Below are positions 41,784-53,767 of a stretch of 55,370 bases of DNA, piece by piece. Both the position numbers and the translations under genes were made by a program. Within the stretch, counting starts at the first letter, position 1. The number at the start of each line of letters is the position of its first letter. The stretch covers positions 1 through 55,370 of the forward strand of contig CAMVQS010000009.1 in assembly GCA_947169685.1 (NCBI GenBank). Reading direction: 5' to 3'. The notes beneath the pieces are model-generated. The model saw nothing but the letters and a program-made list of their open reading frames with translations. It searched no databases and had not been told where the DNA came from. The DNA comes from an uncultured Prevotella sp. GTDB taxonomy: Bacteria; Bacteroidota; Bacteroidia; Bacteroidales; Bacteroidaceae.

Positions 41784-42772
41784 GCAAGCGACTGCAGAGC
41801 AATATCACATCGGAATATTTCGAAGCGGCTAACGCCATGAAGCCGAAAAATAACCGAAAGCGCATCGTAGCCTATGTAGAAAGCTACGACGACATACTTT
41901 TCTGGCGTTCTGTACTCAATTCGTTTGAGACAGAACGCCTTTACTTTGAAATCATGCTGCCATCGCGGCGCAATAAGTTAGGACGGGGAAAGAAAGCCGT
42001 TCTCGTCGAAGGGCTCGGCCCTGCCATGATTGCCTGTGTGGATGCCGACTACGACTACCTGCTGCAAGGCGTCACGTCTCAGTCAAGGCAGGTGTTGCAG
42101 AACCCCTACGTGTTCCACACCTACGCCTACGCCATCGAGAACCTGCAATGCTATGCCCCATCGCTGCACGAGGTATGTGTTATGGTGACGCTCAACGACC
42201 ATCGCATCTTCGACTTCGAAGACTATCTGCGTCAGTACAGCGAGACCGTATTCCCCCTGTTCGTCTGGTCTGTCTGGGCCTATCGAACGGGCAACTACCA
42301 TGACTTCACGCTGACCGACATGGCACGCGTCATCGACCCTGGAGGCTTCAACTTCATGAGTCCACAGCCATCTCTCGACCACCTGCGAAAGAAGGTCAGT
42401 GCAAAAATCAGACAGTTGCAGACGGAATACCCGGAAAACAAAGAGGCTTACCTGAAGGTGAAAGAAGACGTCAAGGCACTTGGCGTCACCCCACAGACCA
42501 CTTACCTCTATCTGCAGGGACACTCGCTGTTCGACAATGTGCTGGTGCCTATTCTGTCAAAGGTGTGCAACCGCTTGCGCCTGGAACGGCAAGAAGAAAT
42601 ACAGCATTATTCACGCCACCACACACAGCGTACCAACGAGATGGCCTGCTACGAGCACTCGGTACAGGACATCCGTCAGATGCTGAAGAAAAACAGGGGC
42701 TTCCATGAGGCTGCAGAGTTCAAGCACATACAAGCAGACATAGCCCGTTTCCTGAATCAGGAAAGCACGTAG
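41780..42772 (+). CDS. DUF4435 protein with TOPRIM-like acidic motifs
   Basis: The 330-residue protein carries IVAYVESYDDILFWRSVL (TOPRIM-like Glu and Asp) and MIACVDADYDYLL (a DxDxD-type motif), with YAIENLQCYAPSL between this and the C-terminal helical part. DUF4435 proteins are proposed nucleases (AriB in PARIS cleaves tRNA when released from its ATPase). The 4-bp overlap with the ATPase gene suggests a toxin/effector with its controller. The end overlaps manA tail to tail (42757-42772). Fold assignment is by motif; activity is inferred. Confidence 0.8.
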   Translation: MSKRLQSNITSEYFEAANAMKPKNNRKRIVAYVESYDDILFWRSVLNSFETERLYFEIMLPSRRNKLGRGKKAVLVEGLGPAMIACVDADYDYLLQGVTSQSRQVLQNPYVFHTYAYAIENLQCYAPSLHEVCVMVTLNDHRIFDFEDYLRQYSETVFPLFVWSVWAYRTGNYHDFTLTDMARVIDPGGFNFMSPQPSLDHLRKKVSAKIRQLQTEYPENKEAYLKVKEDVKALGVTPQTTYLYLQGHSLFDNVLVPILSKVCNRLRLERQEEIQHYSRHHTQRTNEMACYEHSVQDIRQMLKKNRGFHEAAEFKHIQADIARFLNQEST

Positions 42773-43659
42773 GTTTCCAAGAACTTTATCTCACCCTCTA
42801 CGCGTACATTACTAACACAAGCAGGCAACAGTATGGTGTCGCCCCCGCGGAAAGTGACCTTTTCGTCATCGATGGTAAGGGAGCCATTGCCTTTCAGACC
42901 GATGAGCACGACAAAGCTGTCAAGCTCGGAATAGTCTATCAGCATGGGTTCGTCAAGGTCATAGACGGCGGTATTGAAGTAAGGACACTCCACCAATAGT
43001 TGGCCTTCGTTCTTCGTCGGCTCGTAATGCGTACGGTAGTCGGGCAGCACACGGTAGTCGATGCTCTCGGCAGCTTCCTTCGTATGCAGCTGACGCAGGT
43101 TGCCGTCCTTGTCACGGCGCTTGTAGTCGTAGATACGATAGGTGACATCGCTGGTCTGCTGAATCTCAATCAGCTGGCAACCATGACCGATGGCATGGAT
43201 GCGGCCAGCAGGAATGAAGAAGCAGTCGCCGTCCTTGACAGCATACTGTGCCAGTGCATCACAAATACTATCGTTCTCAACCATCTCTGTGTATTCCTCT
43301 GGAGTAATCTGTTGCTTGAGTCCGCTGTAAAGCTTTGCATCAGAAGCAGAATCCAGAATGTACCACATCTCGGTCTTGCCACGCGGCTTGCCCTGCCGAC
43401 GGGCTACCTCGTCTGTGGGGTGCACCTGAATGGAAAGATCCTTTTTGGCATCAATGAACTTGATGAGCAAGGGAAACTCGTCCCCAAAGCGCTGGTAGTT
43501 GGCCTTGCCAACCAGTCGGTCTTTCTGTTCTTTGACAAGTGTATTAATATTCTGGCCTTCGCACATGGTCTCGACACCTTCGACGCCGGAAATAAGCCAG
43601 TTCTCCGTCCCCCATATCAGGGTACGTAATAATGGAGTAAATTTGTAGTAGTTTTGCAT
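42757..43659 (-). CDS. manA: Type I mannose-6-phosphate isomerase
   Basis: The 300-residue cupin enzyme interconverts fructose-6-phosphate and mannose-6-phosphate. Zinc-binding and catalytic motifs include LSIQVHPTDEVA, GKTEMWYIL and FIPAGRIHAIGHG, followed by the short C-terminal cupin part (VTFRGGDTILLPACV). It is the short Bacteroidota version, about 300 residues, lacking the extra helical domain of the 390-residue E. coli enzyme. It follows trkH by 23 bp and is last in the dxs-trkA-trkH-manA run. Confidence 0.92.
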   Translation of the reverse strand: MQNYYKFTPLLRTLIWGTENWLISGVEGVETMCEGQNINTLVKEQKDRLVGKANYQRFGDEFPLLIKFIDAKKDLSIQVHPTDEVARRQGKPRGKTEMWYILDSASDAKLYSGLKQQITPEEYTEMVENDSICDALAQYAVKDGDCFFIPAGRIHAIGHGCQLIEIQQTSDVTYRIYDYKRRDKDGNLRQLHTKEAAESIDYRVLPDYRTHYEPTKNEGQLLVECPYFNTAVYDLDEPMLIDYSELDSFVVLIGLKGNGSLTIDDEKVTFRGGDTILLPACVSNVRVEGEIKFLETYVLS

Positions 43660-43682
43660 TTCAGTTCTTATTTGTCAATCAA

Positions 43683-45140
43683 TCAATTGTCTTTCCAATA
43701 ACTGCGAGTGAAGAGTACAAGTACAGAGAGAATTTCGAGACGGCCCATGAGCATCAGTGGGCAAAGAAGCCACTTGATCAAGTCTGGCAACATAGACCAC
43801 GACATGACCGGCCCGATCTGTGTGCCTAGTGTCGGACCCACATTGCTTACGCAACTCAAGGCTATCGTAATGGCATTGGTGTTATCGATGCCAGCAACAA
43901 TCATGATGGTGGCCGTTATCAATGTCATCAGTATGGTCAGTGTGAAGAAAGCAAATAATGCTATCAGCTTTGATTGCGGAATGTTCTGCCCGTTAACCTT
44001 TACAGGTAAGACAGCGTTAGGGTGCAGTATCTGCCTGAAATTGTTGCGTACCAACTTAAGCAACATCACACCGCGAACACACTTGAAACCTCCACTCGTA
44101 CTACCTGCGCATGCACCCAGATACATGACAACGCCCAATATCACCCAAGTTAGGTGCGGCCATGTGCCTGCATCGTCATTAAACATACCTGTGGTGGTCA
44201 TAAATGATACAACTTGGAACAAAGCGCACCTGAACGACCGTTCGAGGTCGTAGTCCATACGTGTTATCAGGAGATACGCTATCCATAGCGTGGCTCCTAT
44301 CACAACGCTGATATAGAGTTTGAATTCCGAGTTCTTGAATAGTGATTTTACCTTCATCTTAATCATAGTGAGATATAATAAGGTAAAGTTCACACCTGCC
44401 AGGAACTGGAAGAATATCGAGATATAGTCAATTGTAGCTGAATGGAAGAATTCCGTGCTCTCGTTGTGTATTGCAAACCCTCCCGTAGCCGTCGTAGTCA
44501 TCGAGTAGTTTATTGCCTCAAACCAATTCATACCGGCAACCCAGAACGCGAAAGCGCAAGCTAGGGTCAGCAGCAAGTAGATGCTCCAAATCCATTTGGC
44601 ATTTGTAGAGAGCTTGGGGTGCATCTTCGTGCGGATGGGGCCTGTAGCCTCTGCGGCAAAAACCTTTACACTACCACCAACTAACGAGGGGAGGATGGCA
44701 ATGGTGAAGAACACTATTCCCAAACCGCCAATCCATTGTGTCAGCGAACGCCAGAATAGGATGCCATGAGGCAATACCTCTACATCGTCAAGGATGGTAG
44801 CTCCTGTTGTGGTAAAGCCAGACACAGTCTCGAAGAAGGCATCTGTCAGGTTGTTGATGTAGCCGCCAATCATGTAGGGCAGCATGCCAAAGACGGAGAA
44901 GATTACCCACGTCCCTGTCACAACGAGGTAAGAATCGCGGCGGCTCATGTTTCTGCCGGCGTTCCGTCCGCAGTAGAGAAAGAGCATTCCGCCAATGAGG
45001 GTCAGTATCATAGACATCAGGAAAGCTATGCTGTCGTCTTCCCCATAGGCGTATGACATGATGACACACCACAGCATGAGGAAACTTTCCAGACAGAGCA
45101 GTTGTCCGATGATCTTTGATACCAAACTGAAATTTACCAT
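43683..45140 (-). CDS. trkH: Trk-type potassium transporter, membrane subunit
   Basis: The 485-residue integral membrane protein has the four-fold selectivity filter repeats of the Trk/Ktr family: FTTTGATILDDVE, TTTATGGFAIHN, FMTTTGMFNDD and CVSNVGPTLGTQIG. It takes up K+ and is gated by the cytoplasmic subunit TrkA, encoded just upstream with a 7-bp overlap (45134-45140). Full length for the family. Confidence 0.95.
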   Translation of the reverse strand: MVNFSLVSKIIGQLLCLESFLMLWCVIMSYAYGEDDSIAFLMSMILTLIGGMLFLYCGRNAGRNMSRRDSYLVVTGTWVIFSVFGMLPYMIGGYINNLTDAFFETVSGFTTTGATILDDVEVLPHGILFWRSLTQWIGGLGIVFFTIAILPSLVGGSVKVFAAEATGPIRTKMHPKLSTNAKWIWSIYLLLTLACAFAFWVAGMNWFEAINYSMTTTATGGFAIHNESTEFFHSATIDYISIFFQFLAGVNFTLLYLTMIKMKVKSLFKNSEFKLYISVVIGATLWIAYLLITRMDYDLERSFRCALFQVVSFMTTTGMFNDDAGTWPHLTWVILGVVMYLGACAGSTSGGFKCVRGVMLLKLVRNNFRQILHPNAVLPVKVNGQNIPQSKLIALFAFFTLTILMTLITATIMIVAGIDNTNAITIALSCVSNVGPTLGTQIGPVMSWSMLPDLIKWLLCPLMLMGRLEILSVLVLFTRSYWKDN

Positions 45141-46492
45141 AGGGTGTTGGCTTTAAAGAACTTTTCCACTTTCTTCAGGTTGTGCTCATGGCAGAACACC
45201 ATGACGCTGTCGCCTGCCATCACCTGAGTGTTACCATTGACCAGATAGCCCTGATCATTACGTACCAGTCCACCGATGGTCACACCAAACGGCAGACCGA
45301 GGTCCTTCACTGGTTTCTTGGTTACCTTGGAGCCTTCGGCAGCCACAAATTCTGCCACGTCGCTATCGACCATCATCAGCGACTGCATATTGCTCACCTC
45401 AGCGTCAAGCATCATCTGGAAGATGTGGCTGGCAGCAATGTTTTTCTTGTTGATAATCGTGCCGATATCCAGACTCTCGGCCATGCTGACATAGTCGAGG
45501 TTCTCAACCATAGCGATGGTCTTGCGCACACCCATCTTCTTCGCTGTCAGACAAGCCAGGATGTTAGCCTCAGCACTACCTGTCAAGGCTACGAAGGCCT
45601 GTGTATTGCGAATGCCCTCCTCTTCCAGGAGCGACAGGTTACGTCCGTCACCATGGATGACCATCACATCAGTATCGCTGAGCAAAGTGTTCAGGCGTTC
45701 ACAACGCCGTTCATCACTCTCAATAATCTTGATGTTCATGTAGTCAGGAGCCGTCAAAGCAGCGCGCACACTGGTCTTGCCGCCTCCCATGACAATGACG
45801 TTCTTCACGTCGGCATAGTGTTCCTTGCCCACAATCTTACGGATATAGGGGATATATTCACGAGTGGTCATAAAGTAGGCCAGGTCGTGCAGATGGAGCA
45901 CATCGTTACCACCAGGGATGATGGTCTCGTCACCATGTTTGATAGCTACAATATGATAGGGATCGTCAGGTCCGCAGAGGTCTTTCAGCGGCTGATTGAA
46001 GATTTCGCACGACTCACGCAGTTTGATGCCCAGCATGACCAGCGCGCCGTCATGTACATCCCAACGCTGACGTACCCACGAGAGTTTCAGACCATTGATG
46101 ATGTCCTTGGCTGCCAGCACCTCTGGATAGATGAGCGAGTCAATACCCAGGTTCTTGAAGAACGGTTCCATCTGCGGAGCCAGATACTCATAGTTGTCAA
46201 TACGTGCTACTGTCTTCTTAGCACCTAAGGCATGAGCCATGATGCAGGCATTGACGTTCTTACTCTCCTCTGGGGTCACCCCCACAAAGAGGTCAGCACC
46301 CTCGCAGCCAGCATCTTTTAAGGTTTTAATGCTAGTAGGCGAGCCTTGCATGGTCATCATGTCATAGCTGCTGTCAAGCCCGCCAAGACGTTCACTGTCC
46401 TCGTCAATCAGCACGCAATCCTGTTTCTCACGTGAGAGCAGTTTTGCCAGATGGGTTCCTACGGCTCCTGCGCCGCCAATAATAATCTTCAT
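45134..46492 (-). CDS. trkA: Trk system potassium uptake regulatory subunit
   Basis: The 452-residue protein contains two RCK_N/RCK_C tandems. The first NAD-binding loop is [17 protein letters not shown], the second [15 protein letters not shown], and each is followed by a C-terminal RCK domain ([18 protein letters not shown]). It forms the cytoplasmic ring that gates TrkH in response to nucleotide binding. It overlaps dxs (46489-46492) and trkH. Confidence 0.93.
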   Translation of the reverse strand: MKIIIGGAGAVGTHLAKLLSREKQDCVLIDEDSERLGGLDSSYDMMTMQGSPTSIKTLKDAGCEGADLFVGVTPEESKNVNACIMAHALGAKKTVARIDNYEYLAPQMEPFFKNLGIDSLIYPEVLAAKDIINGLKLSWVRQRWDVHDGALVMLGIKLRESCEIFNQPLKDLCGPDDPYHIVAIKHGDETIIPGGNDVLHLHDLAYFMTTREYIPYIRKIVGKEHYADVKNVIVMGGGKTSVRAALTAPDYMNIKIIESDERRCERLNTLLSDTDVMVIHGDGRNLSLLEEEGIRNTQAFVALTGSAEANILACLTAKKMGVRKTIAMVENLDYVSMAESLDIGTIINKKNIAASHIFQMMLDAEVSNMQSLMMVDSDVAEFVAAEGSKVTKKPVKDLGLPFGVTIGGLVRNDQGYLVNGNTQVMAGDSVMVFCHEHNLKKVEKFFKANTLW

Positions 46493-48360
46493 CCTATAAT
46501 TGCTTTCTTGATACTTTCCTTGTCAATGCCCACTATCTGCTGTAGCTCAGCCACCTTGCCGTGTTCAACAAAACGGTCGGGCAGTCCTAAGCGCGTTATC
46601 TGTGGACGGTAACCATGGTCTGACATCCATTCCACCACTGCCGAACCCAGTCCACCGTTACGTACACCGTCCTCAACAGTAACAATACGCTGGAACTTCT
46701 TGCCGACCTCATGCAGGATTTCCTCGTCAAGGGGCTTTAGGAAACGCATGTCGTAATGAGCAATGTTCTGTTCACCGATAGCCTCTTCCGCCGTATTTCC
46801 TATCGGACCAATAGAGAGAACGGCAACATCGTCACCGTCACGGAGCTTACGGCCACGTCCGACGGGCACTTTCTCCAACGGACAACGCCAATCCACCAGT
46901 ACACCATTGCCACGCGGATAACGGATGACAAACGGTCCCTTGTCAGGCAACTGAGCCGTAAACATCAGTCGTCGCAACTCATGTTCGTTCATGGGTGACG
47001 CTATGGTGAGGTTGGGGATAGGGCGCAGGGCGGCCAGGTCGAAGGCACCATGATGCGTGGGGCCGTCTTCACCTACCAAGCCCGCGCGGTCGAAACAGAG
47101 CACGACGGGCAGTTTGAGAATGGCCACGTCGTGTATGATGTTGTCAAAGGCACGCTGGGCGAAGGCCGAATAGATGTTACAGAAAGGCAGCAGTCCGTCC
47201 TTGGCCATACCAGCAGAGAAGGTCACGGCATGTCCCTCGGCAATACCCACGTCGAAGGTGCGCTCAGGCATCTCCTTCATCATGATGTTCAGGGAGCAGC
47301 CACTGGGCATGGCAGGCGTTACACCTACAATCTTGGGGTTCTGACGAGCCAGTTCAAGCAGGGTTTCACCAAACACATCCTGATATTTGGGCGGCTGGCC
47401 AGTGGTATCCTTGACGATGCGCTCACCCGTCTCGGGGTCGAACTTACCAGGAGCATGCCATATCTCTGCATGTTTCTCTGCAGGCTTGAAGCCCTTACCT
47501 TTGGTAGTGTGCAGATGTAGCAGTTTCGGACCCCTCATGTTCTTGAGCTGACGGAGTATGCGCACCAGTTCCTTGATGTCGTGACCGTCATACGGTCCGA
47601 AGTAGCGGATGTTCATGCCCTCAAAGATATTCTGCTGGTGTGATAAAGCAGACTTCAGGGCATTGTTCAGTCGGAGAATACCCTTCTTGCGGTTATCGCT
47701 TAGGAAACCACGGGCATGCAACCACTGCGATGCCTTGAAACGCAAGTCGTTATAGGTCTCATTGGTGTCAAGCTGTAGCAGGTATTTCTCCATGCCACCC
47801 ACAGCACGGTCAATGGACATATCGTTGTCATTGAGGATGATCAGCAGGTCGTTGGGGCTCGACGAGACATTATTCAGTCCCTCAAACGCCAAACCGCCCG
47901 ACATGGCTCCGTCGCCAATGACAGCCACCACCTTACGTTGCGCATTTTGCGACTTGGCAGCTACTGCCATGCCTAATGCCGCCGAGATACTGTTCGAAGC
48001 ATGTCCACAGGTAAACGTGTCATACTCACTCTCCAGGGGAGAAGGGAAAGGCATGATGCCATGCAGCTTACGATTGGTTGAGAACTGCTCACGCCGGCCC
48101 GTCAGAATCTTGTGTCCGTAAGCCTGATGCCCCACGTCCCACACGATACGGTCTTCCGGGGTATTGAAGACATAGTGCAAGGCAACCGTAATCTCCGCCA
48201 CACCTAAGCTTGATGCCAAGTGGCCGGGATTCACCGACAGCTCGTTGACAATGTCCTCGCGCAGCTCCTTACACACCTGTGGCAACTCGTCAACCGACAG
48301 CATGCGCAGGTCTTTCGGATATTTAATCTTGCTAAGCAAGTGCAGTTTCGTTTCTTCCAC
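46489..48360 (-). CDS. dxs: 1-deoxy-D-xylulose-5-phosphate synthase
   Basis: The 623-residue thiamine-diphosphate enzyme joins pyruvate and glyceraldehyde-3-phosphate in the first step of the MEP isoprenoid pathway. Motifs: [13 protein letters not shown], the ThDP motif [18 protein letters not shown] ... LNDNDMSID, the [15 protein letters not shown] loop, and RYPRGNGV. The start is GTG at 48360 ([12 protein letters not shown]): the longer TTG reading at 48390 lies inside the -7 box. It heads an operon with trkA, trkH and manA. Confidence 0.94.
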   Translation of the reverse strand: MEETKLHLLSKIKYPKDLRMLSVDELPQVCKELREDIVNELSVNPGHLASSLGVAEITVALHYVFNTPEDRIVWDVGHQAYGHKILTGRREQFSTNRKLHGIMPFPSPLESEYDTFTCGHASNSISAALGMAVAAKSQNAQRKVVAVIGDGAMSGGLAFEGLNNVSSSPNDLLIILNDNDMSIDRAVGGMEKYLLQLDTNETYNDLRFKASQWLHARGFLSDNRKKGILRLNNALKSALSHQQNIFEGMNIRYFGPYDGHDIKELVRILRQLKNMRGPKLLHLHTTKGKGFKPAEKHAEIWHAPGKFDPETGERIVKDTTGQPPKYQDVFGETLLELARQNPKIVGVTPAMPSGCSLNIMMKEMPERTFDVGIAEGHAVTFSAGMAKDGLLPFCNIYSAFAQRAFDNIIHDVAILKLPVVLCFDRAGLVGEDGPTHHGAFDLAALRPIPNLTIASPMNEHELRRLMFTAQLPDKGPFVIRYPRGNGVLVDWRCPLEKVPVGRGRKLRDGDDVAVLSIGPIGNTAEEAIGEQNIAHYDMRFLKPLDEEILHEVGKKFQRIVTVEDGVRNGGLGSAVVEWMSDHGYRPQITRLGLPDRFVEHGKVAELQQIVGIDKESIKKAIIG

Positions 48361-48387
48361 AGTAGTTAATATTAACTTAACAGGGGA

Positions 48388-48395
48388 CAAAGGTA
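48388..48395 (-). promoter_or_regulatory. -7 box TACCTTTG for dxs
   Basis: TACCTTTGTCCCC on the minus strand, 27 bp before the GTG at 48360; it settles the start. Confidence 0.7.
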
Positions 48396-48460
48396 ATTTA
48401 ATTTATGGAAAATGCCAAATAAAAAACACGAAAACGTTTGGAAGTTACATAAAATCTTTA

Positions 48461-48468
48461 TAAATTTG
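48461..48468 (+). promoter_or_regulatory. -7 box TAAATTTG for the lipoate ligase/gcv operon
   Basis: TAAATTTGCACAAC, 32 bp before the ATG at 48501. Confidence 0.6.
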
Positions 48469-48500
48469 CACAACAAATAAAAGAATTACTGACCTAAGCG

Positions 48501-49472
48501 ATGAAATATATACTGCTCCCTTCTGCTGAAAAGAGGCGATTGTCGTTCTATCTGGCTATGGAGGAATATGTGGCGCGTCATATCGACGAGCCCGATTGTT
48601 TCTTTATGTGGCAGGTGGAGCCCAGCGTCATTTTTGGGCGCAACCAGCTCATTGAAGCAGAGGTGAACCTGAATTTCTGCCGCAGCCACAACATCCAGAC
48701 TTTTCGTCGGAAGAGTGGCGGCGGTTGTGTGTATGCCGACATGAACAATGTGATGTTCAGCTACATCACCGATGAACAAAACGTGAACTTCACATTCAAC
48801 CGTTATATCATGATGATTGTCCACATGCTGCAGCGCTTGGGTGTCGATGCCCGTTCCTCAGGTCGTAACGACGTGATGATTGGTAACCGGAAGGTGAGCG
48901 GCAATGCGTTCTATAAGCTCCCTCATCGCAGCATCGTTCATGGTACCATGCTTTACGACACGAACATGGTGAACATGGTAGGTGCTATTACGCCTACCGA
49001 TACCAAGTTACTCTCGAAGGGCATTCAAAGCGTCCGCCAGCGTGTTGCCCTGCTCAAGGACTACATCACGCTGACTTTGCCTGAGTTCATGCAGTTTGTG
49101 CACGACACGCTGTGTGAGGAGGACCTGATGCTGACCGAGGACGACGTGCGTGCCATAGAAGAACTGGAGCAAGGATACCTGTCGCTTAGCTTTATCTATG
49201 GAAACAATCCCAAATATACGCTCATCAAACATCGCTACATCAAGCAGGTGGGCGACTTGGAGGCTCGTATCGAGCTGAAGAACAACATCATCCGCAGCAT
49301 CAACCTGATAGGCGACTACTTTCTCATTGGCGAGCTGGACAGTCAGCTGCTCGACAAGCTGAAAGGACTGCCTCTGGAACGCGCTGCCATCAGCCGTGCA
49401 CTACCAGACCGCATTGACGACATCATCAGAAACCTGTACAAAGAAGACTTTATTGATTTACTAACACTATAA
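48501..49472 (+). CDS. lplA: Lipoate--protein ligase A-type
   Basis: The 323-residue protein has the lipoate-binding RRKSGGGCVYADMNNVMFSY and the lysine loop NRKVSGNAFYKL, with FGRNQLIEAEVN before them and an extra C-terminal accessory domain. It attaches lipoate to the lysine of carrier proteins through lipoyl-AMP. As first gene ahead of gcvT-gcvH-gcvPA-gcvPB-lpd, its likely target is GcvH (Lys64). The stop and the gcvT ATG are adjacent (TAAATG). The operon thus encodes both the complex and its cofactor attachment. Confidence 0.9.
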   Translation: MKYILLPSAEKRRLSFYLAMEEYVARHIDEPDCFFMWQVEPSVIFGRNQLIEAEVNLNFCRSHNIQTFRRKSGGGCVYADMNNVMFSYITDEQNVNFTFNRYIMMIVHMLQRLGVDARSSGRNDVMIGNRKVSGNAFYKLPHRSIVHGTMLYDTNMVNMVGAITPTDTKLLSKGIQSVRQRVALLKDYITLTLPEFMQFVHDTLCEEDLMLTEDDVRAIEELEQGYLSLSFIYGNNPKYTLIKHRYIKQVGDLEARIELKNNIIRSINLIGDYFLIGELDSQLLDKLKGLPLERAAISRALPDRIDDIIRNLYKEDFIDLLTL

Positions 49473-50582
49473 ATGACTATGGAAACAAAAATAACTTGTC
49501 TGCACGACAAGCATGTAGCTCTGGGAGCGCAGATGTCGCCCTTCGCTGGCTACGACATGCCCATTCAGTATAAGGATATCACCACCGAGCACGAGGCTGT
49601 ACGCCAGCACGTCGGTGTGTTCGACGTCAGCCACATGGGCGAGGTGGACATCTGCGGCCATGCAGCAGCCCACTTCGTCAACCATATCTTCACGAACGAC
49701 GTCATGCCGATGAAGGTGGGACAGATTCTCTACGGCATGATGTGCTACGAGGACGGCGGTGTGGTCGATGACCTGCTGGTGTATAAGCGTTCCGACGAGC
49801 TCTACACGCTGGTCATTAATGCTGCGAACATCGACAAGGACATCGAGTGGATGCGCCAGAACCTCGACGGTTGGAATGCCGAGATACGCCCATGGGACGT
49901 GGATGAGTTCGGTCAGCTGGCCGTCCAGGGTCCTGAGTCGGAGCGTGTCATGGAGCAGGTGCTCAGCCTACCCTGTCGCGAACTGACGTTCTATACCTTC
50001 AAGGAACTGCCGTCGCCCGAGCCTGGTAACAAGCATAACATCATCGTCAGCCGCACAGGCTATACCGGTGAGGACGGCTTTGAAATCTATTGCGACCGCG
50101 ACTTCATCCGTATGTGCTGGGACAAGCTGATGGCAGCAGGTGTGCACCCCTGTGGCTTGGGCTGTCGCGACACCCTGCGCTTCGAGGTCGGCCTGCCGCT
50201 CTATGGCGACGAGCTCTCTGCAGACATCTCGCCCGTCATGGCCGGACTCTCTATGTTTGTCAAACTCGACAAGCCCGAATTCATCGGTCGCGAGGCACTG
50301 GCCCGTCAGAAGGCCGAGGGCGTGGCGCGCAAACTGGTGGGCTTGGAGATTCAGGACAAGGCCATTGCCCGCCATGGATGCCAGGTACTGAAGGACGGCG
50401 AGGTCATCGGCGAGGTCACCACAGGCTACCGTTCCATCTCTACGGGCAAGAGCGTCTGCATGGCACTCATCGATACGGTTTGGGCCAAGCTCGACAGCGA
50501 GGTGGAGGTGCAGGTGCGCAAGAAGACCTTCCCTGCCGTTGTGGTGAAAAAGCAGTTTTATAACAAGAACTATAAGAAATAA
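49473..50582 (+). CDS. gcvT: Glycine cleavage T protein (aminomethyltransferase)
   Basis: The 369-residue folate enzyme moves the methylene group from aminomethyl-lipoyl GcvH to tetrahydrofolate, releasing ammonia. Motifs: MSPFAGYDMPIQYKDI, GVFDVSHMGEV, CYEDGGVVDDLLVYK, SRTGYTGEDGFEIYC, RDTLRFEVGLPLYG and the late EVTTGYRSISTGKSV. An alternative start two codons in (MET) is possible. gcvH follows after 13 bp. Confidence 0.95.
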   Translation: MTMETKITCLHDKHVALGAQMSPFAGYDMPIQYKDITTEHEAVRQHVGVFDVSHMGEVDICGHAAAHFVNHIFTNDVMPMKVGQILYGMMCYEDGGVVDDLLVYKRSDELYTLVINAANIDKDIEWMRQNLDGWNAEIRPWDVDEFGQLAVQGPESERVMEQVLSLPCRELTFYTFKELPSPEPGNKHNIIVSRTGYTGEDGFEIYCDRDFIRMCWDKLMAAGVHPCGLGCRDTLRFEVGLPLYGDELSADISPVMAGLSMFVKLDKPEFIGREALARQKAEGVARKLVGLEIQDKAIARHGCQVLKDGEVIGEVTTGYRSISTGKSVCMALIDTVWAKLDSEVEVQVRKKTFPAVVVKKQFYNKNYKK

Positions 50583-50595
50583 ATCGTAAATAATC

Positions 50596-50972
50596 ATGGC
50601 AAAAGTATTAGAAGGACTCTACTACTCGGAGTCACACGAATTCGTAAGAGTAGAAGGAGATTTTGGTTTTGTGGGTATCACGGACTATGCACAGCATGCA
50701 CTGGGCAACGTGGTTTATGTTGATATGCCCGATGTGGATGACGAAGTGGAAGCCGGCGAGGAGTTTGGCGCCGTTGAGAGCGTCAAGGCTGCCAGCGACC
50801 TCATCTCGCCTGTCAGCGGCACGGTGGTTGAGGTGAACGAAGCCCTCGACGATGAGCCTGAACTGCTGAACCAGGATGCTTTCGAGAACTGGATCATCAA
50901 GGTGCAGCTCTCCGACAAGAGTGAACTCGACAACCTGATGGACGCTAAGGCTTACGCTGCTTTTACTGAAAA

Positions 50973-50976
<4 letters not shown>
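50596..50976 (+). CDS. gcvH: Glycine cleavage H protein (lipoyl carrier)
   Basis: The 126-residue carrier has the lipoylated Lys64 in AVESVKAASDLISPVSG, the opening YYSESHEFVRVEG and GITDYAQHALGNVVYVDMP. It shuttles the aminomethyl group between P, T and L proteins. It overlaps the gcvPA start by 4 bp. Confidence 0.96.
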
Positions 50977-52357
<1,381 letters not shown>

Positions 52358-52361
<4 letters not shown>

Positions 52362-53767
52362 ACAACAGATTATACGGAAACCTGATATTCGAGCTCTCCA
52401 AGGAGGGCCGTTGCGGCTGCTCGCTGCCCAAGAACCGTTTTGGCCACCACGAGCTGCCTGCGGACATGCAGCGTGCTGAGGCTGCTGCACTGCCAGAGTG
52501 TGATGAACTGACGGTGGTACGTCACTATACAAACCTCTCCAACAACAACTTCGGTGTTGATAACGGTTTCTATCCGCTCGGCTCCTGTACCATGAAGTAC
52601 AATCCGAAGATCAACGAGGAGGTGGCTGCCCTGCCGCAATTCCAGAACCTGCACCCCCTGCAGCCAGCCGACACCACACGTGGCGCACAGGCTGTCTGCA
52701 CGCTACTCAAGCGTTCGCTCTGCGCCCTGACGGGACTGGCTGACTTTACGCTCAAACCCTATGCCGGTGCCCACGGCGAGCTGACAGGCCTCATGATTAT
52801 CCGCCGCTACCACGAGGAGCGTGGCGACATGCAGCGCACAAAGGTCATCGTGCCTGACTCCGCCCACGGCACCAACCCTGCCTCGGCAGCCGTCTGCGGC
52901 CTCGACATCATCGAGGTGAAGTCCTACTACGACGGCACGGTGAACGTGGATGACCTCGAGCAGATTCTTGAGGAACACGGTCAGGAGGTGGCAGCCATGA
53001 TGATGACCAACCCCAACACGCTGGGACTCTTCGAGCCCAACATCCCTGACATTGCCGAGATGGTGCATAAGGCCGGTGGTCTGATGTACTACGACGGTGC
53101 CAACCTCAACCCCATGTTGGGTGTCTGTCGTCCTGGCGACATGGGCTTCGACGTCATGCATATCAACCTGCACAAGACGTTCTCCACGCCTCATGGCGGA
53201 GGAGGTCCCGGTAGCGGTCCTGTGGGTGTGCGCAAGGGATTGGAACACCTCTTCCCCAAGGTGTCGCCATACAACGGCAACTTCGCCGTCGAGATGCGTG
53301 CCTATGCCTATATCCTCACGCTGGGACGCGAACAGGTGAAGATGGTAGGCCCGTTGGCCACGCTCAACGCCAACTACATCAAGGAACGCCTGAAGGATGT
53401 CTATGAACTGCCCATCACGGGGCTCTGCAAACATGAATTCGTGTTCGACGGTCTGAAGGACAAATCGACGGGCGTCACCACGATGGACGTAGCCAAGCGC
53501 CTACTCGACTACGGCTATCATGCTCCCACGATATACTTCCCCCTCCTGTTCCACGAGTCGCTGATGATTGAGCCAACGGAGAACGAGTCGAAGGAGACGC
53601 TCGACGGCTTTATCGATGTGATGCATCGAATTGCACAGGAAGCCAAGGAGAATCCCAATCTTGTAAAGACGGCTCCCCACAACACGCCCATCAGCCGCGT
53701 CGATGACGTGGAGGCAGCAAAGCATCCCGTGGTAACCTATAAACAGATGTGCAATGATGCAAACTGA
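52358..53767 (+). CDS. gcvPB: Glycine dehydrogenase (decarboxylating) subunit 2
   Basis: The 469-residue C-terminal half of the split P protein contains the PLP-binding lysine in [21 protein letters not shown], with [24 protein letters not shown] and [13 protein letters not shown] before it. With GcvPA it decarboxylates glycine and loads the aminomethyl group on GcvH. It overlaps gcvPA by 4 bp and lpd by 14 bp. Confidence 0.95.

Noticed and set aside
45182..46228. 348-codon plus-strand ORF opposite trkA
   Set aside because: His/Gln-rich antisense frame of a well-supported gene.
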